From NCBI GenBank assembly GCA_910587675.1, contig CAJUMU010000001.1, positions 251,770 to 315,769 on the forward strand: a DNA stretch of 64,000 nt. The letters run 5' to 3'. The stretch comes from an uncultured Alistipes sp. Its GTDB lineage: Bacteria > Bacteroidota > Bacteroidia > Bacteroidales > Rikenellaceae. Positions 60,501 through 64,000 of the stretch are shown piece by piece. Made by a program: the position numbers and the translations under genes. A model generated the notes under the pieces. That model was not told the DNA's origin. It worked only from the letters and a program-made list of their open reading frames with translations, and did no database searches. Position 1 is the stretch's first letter. Each line of letters starts with the position of its first letter.

Positions 60501-60843
60501 CGGCGTTCATCGCGTTGGTGCGCTGCACCACGCCCTGCGAATCCTCCTTGCCGTAAAGGATCGATTTTTTGTAGGAGGTGGGGAAAAAGTGCACGCGCTC
60601 CTCGTCCAAAAGAGCGTAAAAGTCGTTGAGCAGGTAGGCCGCCGCGTCGCGGTCCTCGGCCACGAAGAGGTGGATGCCCCCCTTGCGGCGTATGAGAGCC
60701 GCCGAATAGAGCGAAAGAGCCCCGCCGACCAAATCTTCGAGATGGACGGTGACGCTCCTCTTATCGTATTCTTCGGTCAGGCGGCGGAAGGGCTCCGACG
60801 ACTCGACCTTGAGTAAAATATTGTCTATACTCTCCAAAATCAA
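57517..60843 (-). CDS. mfd: Transcription-repair coupling factor Mfd
   Basis: The protein has about 1108 residues from a TTG at 60843. It displaces stalled RNA polymerase and recruits UvrA. Visible parts: UvrB-homology domains (about 1-330), the RNA-polymerase interaction segment GDYVVHIDHGVGRFGGL, and the translocase with Walker A GDVGFGKTEVAIRAAF, DEEQ box IIDEEQKFGV, and GRVGRSNRKAYCY. The open frame extends to an ATG at 60921, but those 26 extra residues are encoded inside the family B repeat (60881-60976) and look foreign; homologues start near LESIDNILLKVESSEPF. The start codon is therefore uncertain. Confidence 0.93.
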   Translation of the reverse strand: MILESIDNILLKVESSEPFRRLTEEYDKRSVTVHLEDLVGGALSLYSAALIRRKGGIHLFVAEDRDAAAYLLNDFYALLDEERVHFFPTSYKKSILYGKEDSQGVVQRTNAMNAVRHMDDGYLVVCTYPDALAERVADARTIGERGIRLSVGDRVRIDDLEQSLVERGFEQVDFVYEPGQYSLRGGIVDIFSYSESRPFRFDFFGDEIDSIRRFNISSQLSHDKTESVEIIPNLNACAEEKVSAARFFGDAVYWFFDADYALRRVNDLRRRVLGEMEEPSQIDTLLTSRNGLLGDMEGRRVYLLRDNLRERAADAEVKFSTSPQPKFNKKFEVLADDMSDSALKGYKTYILSESKAQIERLDNIFRQMGRRGIEFDSVPATLHEGFVDHATKMCLYTDHQIFDRYRRYRINGEIKRDEQMTVAELNALKMGDYVVHIDHGVGRFGGLVKINENGKVHEAIKLVYKDNDVLFVNVHSLHRISRYKSGEGEPPKIYKLGNGAWQKLKNATKKAVKDISRELIALYAKRKASKGFAFSADSYLQQEMEASFRWEETPDQQSAIAAVKKDMESEQPMDRLVCGDVGFGKTEVAIRAAFKAAVDGKQVAVLVPTTILALQHYRSFMERLRDFPVRVEYLNRSKSTKQTREICEELAAGKIDILIGTHKMLGKQIVFRDLGLLIIDEEQKFGVAAKEKLTQLSVSVDTLTLTATPIPRTLQFSLMGSRDLSVISTPPPNRQTIVTESHTFSEDIVRDAIEEELSRGGQVYFVNNRVEDLMTLQGLITRLCPKARVAVGHGKMPAEQLERLIMDFIYGEFDVLLSTTIVENGIDVPNANTIIINNAHYYGLSDLHQLRGRVGRSNRKAYCYLITPPDELLSSDARRRLRAIEEFSDLGSGFNIAMQDLDIRGAGNLLGAEQSGFIADIGYETYEKIMRQAVAELRAEGLDVAGLTEKEAEAVKNDNYIDDSIIEIDMLAELPDNYVRQPAEKLRLYRELDAIKREDDLQGFESRLVDRFGALPEAARELLDVVRLRWEAVRLGMERVKVKNGLMIVHFVGEENSPFYKSDAFMSLLRSVTAQPDRFVLKQHNNRLAMTVRRVSNVAEAVAVLRSL

Positions 60844-60880
60844 AGAGATAGGGATAAACAAATGTTTCCTGCCGATATCT

Positions 60881-60976
60881 CGACATCGCGGCGCGATGTC
60901 GGCAGTTCGCCGCCGCCCCATTGCGGCGGACTGCTGCTCGCCTCGGCTCGACCAGTCCCGCCGCCGTCGGCGAACA
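60881..60976. repeat. Dispersed hairpin repeat, family B copy 6
   Basis: The end hairpin CGACATCGCG/CGCGATGTCG is followed by GGCAGTTCGCCGCCGCCCCA, TTGCGGCGGACTGC and the distal part CCGCCGTCGGCGAACAGC. It occupies the space between the RNase E/G stop and the mfd start and overlaps the longest mfd reading frame. Confidence 0.85.
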
Positions 60977-61030
60977 GCGATCGGGCGAACGACTGCGAGT
61001 CCTGCATCAAGGAGGCTTCGCGGAAGGTTG

Positions 61031-62575
61031 TCAGATCAACGACGCGCCGTTGCGGTCGAGATACTTCACGTCGACCATTCCCAGACTCTGGTCCGACACC
61101 ACGTTGATCCACACCTTGTACTTGGCCATCCAGCGGCGACGCTGCGACAGCACGCCGTGGCAAAGATACGAGGCCACATAGGGGCTCACACGCAGGCGGA
61201 TGTACTTCACGCCGCGGTCCTCGGTGAGGAACTGTATCTGGTTCTCGATCTTGCGGTCGAGAAGTATCGTCGGCTCGATCCGCCCCGTGCCGTTACAGGT
61301 GGGGCACACGTCGGTCACGTCCTGCACGGCGACGGGACGCACTCGCTGGCGCGTGATCTGCATCAGACCGAACTTCGTGAGCGGCAGGATCGTATGCTTG
61401 GCCTTGTCGGTGGCCATGAGCTTGGTCATTTCGGTATACAACGCCTGACGGTTCTGCGCCTTGTGCAGGTCGATGAAGTCGATGATGACGATACCGCCCA
61501 AATCGCGCAGACGCAACTGGCGGGCGATCTCCTTCGCGGCGGCCAAGTTGACGTCCATAGCCGTCTGCTCTTGGTTCTCCTCGGCCTTGGTGCGGTTGCC
61601 CGAGTTGACGTCGATGACGTTCATCGCTTCGGTGTGTTCGATAATCAGATAGGCGCCTCGTTTGAGCGAGACGTATTTGGCGAACAGCGACTTGATCTGT
61701 TTCGATATGTCGAAGTTGTCGAAGACGGGCACCGAGCCTCGGTACAGCTTCACGATCTTCTCCAACTGGGGATCGATGACTTTTATGTAGTTTTTAATCT
61801 CGCGATACATCGCCTCGTCGTCGACCGTGATTTGAGAAAAGGTCGAATTCAGAGAGTCGCGGATTATGGTATTCGCGCGGCTCATCTCGCTCATCAACAG
61901 AGCGGGAGCCTGATTCTTGCGAATGTTGCCGACGGCTTTGTCCCACCGCTCGAGGAGCGAACGGATATCGTGCTCGATGTCGGCATCGTGGGCCTCGGCG
62001 GCCGCAGTGCGTATGATGACGCCGAAATTCTTCGGCAAAACGTTCGCCGCGATCTGACGCAGGCGTTTTTTGGTTTCGTTGGAACGTATCTTCTGCGAAA
62101 TGAAGATCTTGGACGTGAAGGGAACCAACACGACGTTGCGGCCCGCGAGCGAAATGTCGGCCGTCAGACGAGGGCCCTTGGTCGAGATGGCCTCCTTGGC
62201 TATCTGCACCATCACAGTCTGCCCCACCTGAAGATAGGAGGCCAGCTTGCCCGACTTCTCGATGTTGGGTTCCAGCTTCATGGTCTCCACCTTGATGCCG
62301 CGCTTGCCGGGTTGACGGCTGTCGACCACCTTCTGCAACGAGGAGAACTGGTTGCCCAGATCGAGATAGTGGATGAAGGCATCCTTCTCGTGTCCGATGT
62401 TCACGAAAGCCGCATTCAGGCCCGGCATGATCTTGCGCACGCGGCCCAGATAGATATCTCCCACGGCGAAACCCGTCTGGCACTGCTCCTTGTTGAGCTC
62501 CACCAGAACCTTGTCCTCGCACAGCGCGATCGATATCTCCGTCGGGGTGACGTTTATTACTAACTCTCGATTCAT
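61031..62575 (-). CDS. rng: RNase E/G family endoribonuclease
   Basis: The protein has 514 residues from the ATG at 62575 (an ATG nine codons further up is possible). It is RNase G-sized, with no long C-terminal scaffold. The S1-like domain (about 35-130: VGDIYLGRVRKIMPGLNAAF), the DNase I-like catalytic part (VNSGN as VIDVNSGNRTKAEENQE; VIIDFIDLHKAQNRQALY) and the Zn-link cysteines (CPTCNGTG) are all visible. It processes rRNA and degrades mRNA. Confidence 0.94.
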   Translation of the reverse strand: MNRELVINVTPTEISIALCEDKVLVELNKEQCQTGFAVGDIYLGRVRKIMPGLNAAFVNIGHEKDAFIHYLDLGNQFSSLQKVVDSRQPGKRGIKVETMKLEPNIEKSGKLASYLQVGQTVMVQIAKEAISTKGPRLTADISLAGRNVVLVPFTSKIFISQKIRSNETKKRLRQIAANVLPKNFGVIIRTAAAEAHDADIEHDIRSLLERWDKAVGNIRKNQAPALLMSEMSRANTIIRDSLNSTFSQITVDDEAMYREIKNYIKVIDPQLEKIVKLYRGSVPVFDNFDISKQIKSLFAKYVSLKRGAYLIIEHTEAMNVIDVNSGNRTKAEENQEQTAMDVNLAAAKEIARQLRLRDLGGIVIIDFIDLHKAQNRQALYTEMTKLMATDKAKHTILPLTKFGLMQITRQRVRPVAVQDVTDVCPTCNGTGRIEPTILLDRKIENQIQFLTEDRGVKYIRLRVSPYVASYLCHGVLSQRRRWMAKYKVWINVVSDQSLGMVDVKYLDRNGASLI

Positions 62576-62712
62576 TAATAGATCCGTGGATAAGTGTTTC
62601 AATACATATATCGCGGTCCCGCATCGCCACGACCGACGCTGCGCGAAGCCCGTCGGCGGAACGGCCGCGATTCGACAGCCGAAACGCGAGACCGAAATAT
62701 ACGAATCCGATT

Positions 62713-62759
62713 AAAAATAGGCAAAGCTAAAGGGCGTCAGTTGAAAACCCTTTAGCTTT
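62713..62759 (-). terminator. Rho-independent terminator of the HU/mS38-like transcript
   Basis: On the minus strand AAAGCTAAAGGG/CCCTTTAGCTTT form a perfect 12-bp stem with a 13-base loop, followed by TATTTTTAAT. Confidence 0.93.
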
Positions 62760-62801
62760 ATTCTTACCTACTTGCTGACGCAATTCTATCGCCCGATAAG
62801 A

Positions 62802-62891
62802 TTACTTCTTCTTATGGCGATTCTTACGCAGACGCTTCTTACGCTTGTGCGTGGCCATCTTATGGCGCTTGTGTTTCTTTCCGTTTGGCAT
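62802..62891 (-). CDS. 29-residue AURKAIP1/COX24-domain (mS38/bS22-like) ribosomal protein
   Basis: The short frame encodes 29 residues, more than half Lys/Arg/His, beginning MPNGKKHKRHKMATHK and ending RHKKK. It matches the AURKAIP1/COX24 domain family, whose relatives are mitoribosomal mS38 and mycobacterial bS22, small-subunit proteins near the decoding site. It lies 34 bases after the HU gene and is followed by a strong terminator, so it is the distal gene of the HU transcript. Its size puts it below most gene-finding cut-offs. Confidence 0.9.
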   Translation of the reverse strand: MPNGKKHKRHKMATHKRKKRLRKNRHKKK

Positions 62892-62925
62892 AGTTTTGAT
62901 ATTTTAATTTAACGAAACTTAAAAA

Positions 62926-63198
62926 TTACTTTACTTTGGCCACGAAGCTCTTGGCAGGCTTGAATGCGGGGATGTTATGCTCGGGGATGGTGATCGTGGT
63001 ATTCTTAGAGATATTACGAGCTACCTTGGTGGCGCGCTTCTTGATGATGAAGCTTCCGAATCCGCGAAGGTAAACATTGTTGTTGGCGATCAAAGAATTT
63101 CTGACGTTCTCCATGAATGCCTCCACAATCGTCTGCACCAAAACTTTCTCGGCGCCGGTACTCTTGGCGATCTCATTAACAATATCAGCCTTAGTCAT
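62926..63198 (-). CDS. hup: HU/IHF-family DNA-binding protein
   Basis: The 90-residue protein shows the complete HU pattern: MTKADIVNEIAKSTG, VQTIVEAFMENVRNSL, VYLRGFGSFIIKKR and the beta-arm end KNTTITIPEHNIPAFKPAKS with the Pro-containing tip. It bends and compacts DNA. Its promoter is at 63245-63275, and the mS38-like gene follows on the same transcript. Confidence 0.95.
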   Translation of the reverse strand: MTKADIVNEIAKSTGAEKVLVQTIVEAFMENVRNSLIANNNVYLRGFGSFIIKKRATKVARNISKNTTITIPEHNIPAFKPAKSFVAKVK

Positions 63199-63244
63199 AG
63201 CAATTAGATATTTTGTAATTTAACATTTGGTTACTTTGGGTTTG

Positions 63245-63275
63245 CAAATGTACTACATTTTTAACGATTAACAAA
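63245..63275 (-). promoter_or_regulatory. Promoter of the HU gene
   Basis: On the minus strand TTTG (63272-63275), a 19-base spacer and TACATTTG (63245-63252) match the consensus, 46 bases before the start codon. Confidence 0.75.
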
Positions 63276-63352
63276 TTAAAAATATCTTTTTTTTCGCAAA
63301 CGAACCACTTCAAACCTTTCGGAACAAAAACCTTGCAAAAATCGCTATCATA

Positions 63353-63772
63353 TCACGGCATTCCGTTGAAAGCCACCGCCAAACCCTCGACGGCCTTGTC
63401 GAGTCCGCCCTGAATTTTACCGCCGATCATCATTCGCATCATCATGTTCAATTCGGCATGCAGAACCATGCGGATGCGAGTGTCGCCGACGCTCGCCTCG
63501 TGCAACTGGATCCAGAAAGCGAAATCGACGGGCACCCCGTTGCCGTCGTCGCCCGTAATCTTCACATGCTTGTTTTCGACGCGTTCGGCGATGCGCAGAC
63601 GAACGGTGAAACCTTTCACTTTGAAAGAGCACGTATCCTCGTCGGCCTGCCACTCCTCGACCCTGTCGCGCAAAGCGGGCGTGAGCATGTCGAAACGGCT
63701 TATCAAAGGAAACACAAAAGCCGCGGGCTTCAATATCTGTTGCTGTTTAGATTCGTATTTTTCCATTCCCAT
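63353..63772 (-). CDS. SRPBCC/polyketide-cyclase-like protein
   Basis: The 139-residue protein probably has the START/Bet v1-like fold: FVFPLISRFDMLTPALRDRV, TCSFKVKGFTVRLRI, VDFAFWIQLHEASVGDTRIR, and a C-terminal amphipathic helix GGLDKAVEGLAVAFNG. The ligand is unknown. It is a typical stand-alone Bacteroidetes protein. The start may be at 63766 (MEKYESK) or 63772. Its upstream region is the tandem repeat array with promoter sites. Confidence 0.75.
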   Translation of the reverse strand: MGMEKYESKQQQILKPAAFVFPLISRFDMLTPALRDRVEEWQADEDTCSFKVKGFTVRLRIAERVENKHVKITGDDGNGVPVDFAFWIQLHEASVGDTRIRMVLHAELNMMMRMMIGGKIQGGLDKAVEGLAVAFNGMP

Positions 63773-63820
63773 AGGTGTAACAAATCATCGATTTACCCCG
63801 CCGCAGCGGGTAAGAGACTG

Positions 63821-63853
63821 CAAAGATACGTATAAGTCGAGCGCAAAAGCAAA
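63821..63853 (-). promoter_or_regulatory. Promoter within the first tandem repeat unit
   Basis: On the minus strand TTTG (63850-63853), a 21-base spacer and TATCTTTG (63821-63828) match the consensus and point toward the SRPBCC gene 49 bases away. The same pair recurs in the next unit (-7 at 63897-63904; -33 at 63926-63929). Confidence 0.7.
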
Positions 63854-64000
63854 TTTTATTTGCGGTTTTGCCGAGACGAAGTATCTAAGGCGAAGCCAAA
63901 GATACGCATAAGTCGAGCGCAAAAGCAAATTTTATTTGCGGTTTTGCCGAGACGAAGTATCTAAGGCGAAGCCAAAGATACGCATAAGTCGAGCGCAAAA
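63825..64000. repeat. Tandem direct repeat, 76-bp unit, continuing beyond the window
   Basis: Units start at 63825, 63901 and 63977 (cut by the window edge); units one and two differ by a single base in the part seen. Each carries a hairpin GTATCTAAGGC-GAA-GCCAAAGATAC and a promoter-like pair on the minus strand. Confidence 0.95.

Noticed and set aside
58300..60816. 838-residue open frame opposite mfd
   Set aside because: Antisense shadow; mfd motifs are complete on the minus strand.
63825..64000. CRISPR array at the right edge
   Set aside because: The repeats are directly adjacent 76-bp copies with no unique spacers and no cas genes.

Overview
The window reads as chromosomal DNA of a GC-rich member of the Bacteroidales, most like Alistipes (Rikenellaceae). 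The reasons are Bacteroidetes-type promoters (TTG, about 20 bases, TAnnTTTG), a near absence of Shine-Dalgarno sites, type III glutamine synthetase, a sodium-pumping methylmalonyl-CoA decarboxylase, a TonB receptor with a carboxypeptidase-like N-terminal domain, a DUF6249 protein next to an ECF sigma factor, and a 29-residue mS38-like protein. The genus is inferred; no rRNA is present. I see no prophage, transposase or CRISPR array.

Layout. 1-3600: operon mce-mmdA-oadG-biotin carrier-oadB (minus; oadB runs off the left edge). 3800-4120: two tRNA-Pro genes with promoter and terminator. 4150-9780: sirtuin with an L,D-transpeptidase, a small membrane protein, an SPFH/Arc pair, a secreted endo/exonuclease-phosphatase, and a thioredoxin-like protein with meaB. 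9870-13560: glycosyltransferase, a 6S-like RNA, an AT-richer nucleotidyltransferase-HEPN gene, and a DUF2089 regulator with a Yip1-like membrane protein behind a very large palindrome. 13586-28144: TPR protein, gyrA, and the long operon plsC-parE-parC-aroK-murI-ftsK-lolA. 28500-36000: MBL hydrolase, DUF6249 gene divergent from an ECF sigma operon, esterase, rlmI, 3'-5' exonuclease, recQ. 36000-40370: PqqD-like protein, Cys/His-rich secreted protein, TonB receptor, HMA protein and a small beta-barrel, probably metal handling. 40400-49260: mutB/mutA, glutamine synthetase III, sppA. 49800-60843: operon mfd-coaX-OMP-TPR-lptC-CNNM-ppiD. 61031-64000: RNase E/G, mS38-like protein, HU, SRPBCC protein, and a tandem 76-bp repeat that carries promoters.

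How genes work together. The mut genes, meaB, mce and the decarboxylase operon make up the succinyl-CoA to propionyl-CoA arm of propionate formation, split over three loci. GyrA, ParC/ParE, FtsK and HU serve chromosome topology and segregation. LptC, LolA, PpiD, SppA and FadL-like proteins serve the envelope.

The most interesting non-coding structures are a pair of perfectly symmetric divergent ECF promoters (29895-29980), a 6S-like RNA with an extra antisense copy of its closing stem (11201-11390), a 56-bp palindrome overlapping a promoter (13447-13502), at least two families of dispersed GC-rich hairpin repeats, and the promoter-bearing tandem repeat at the right edge.
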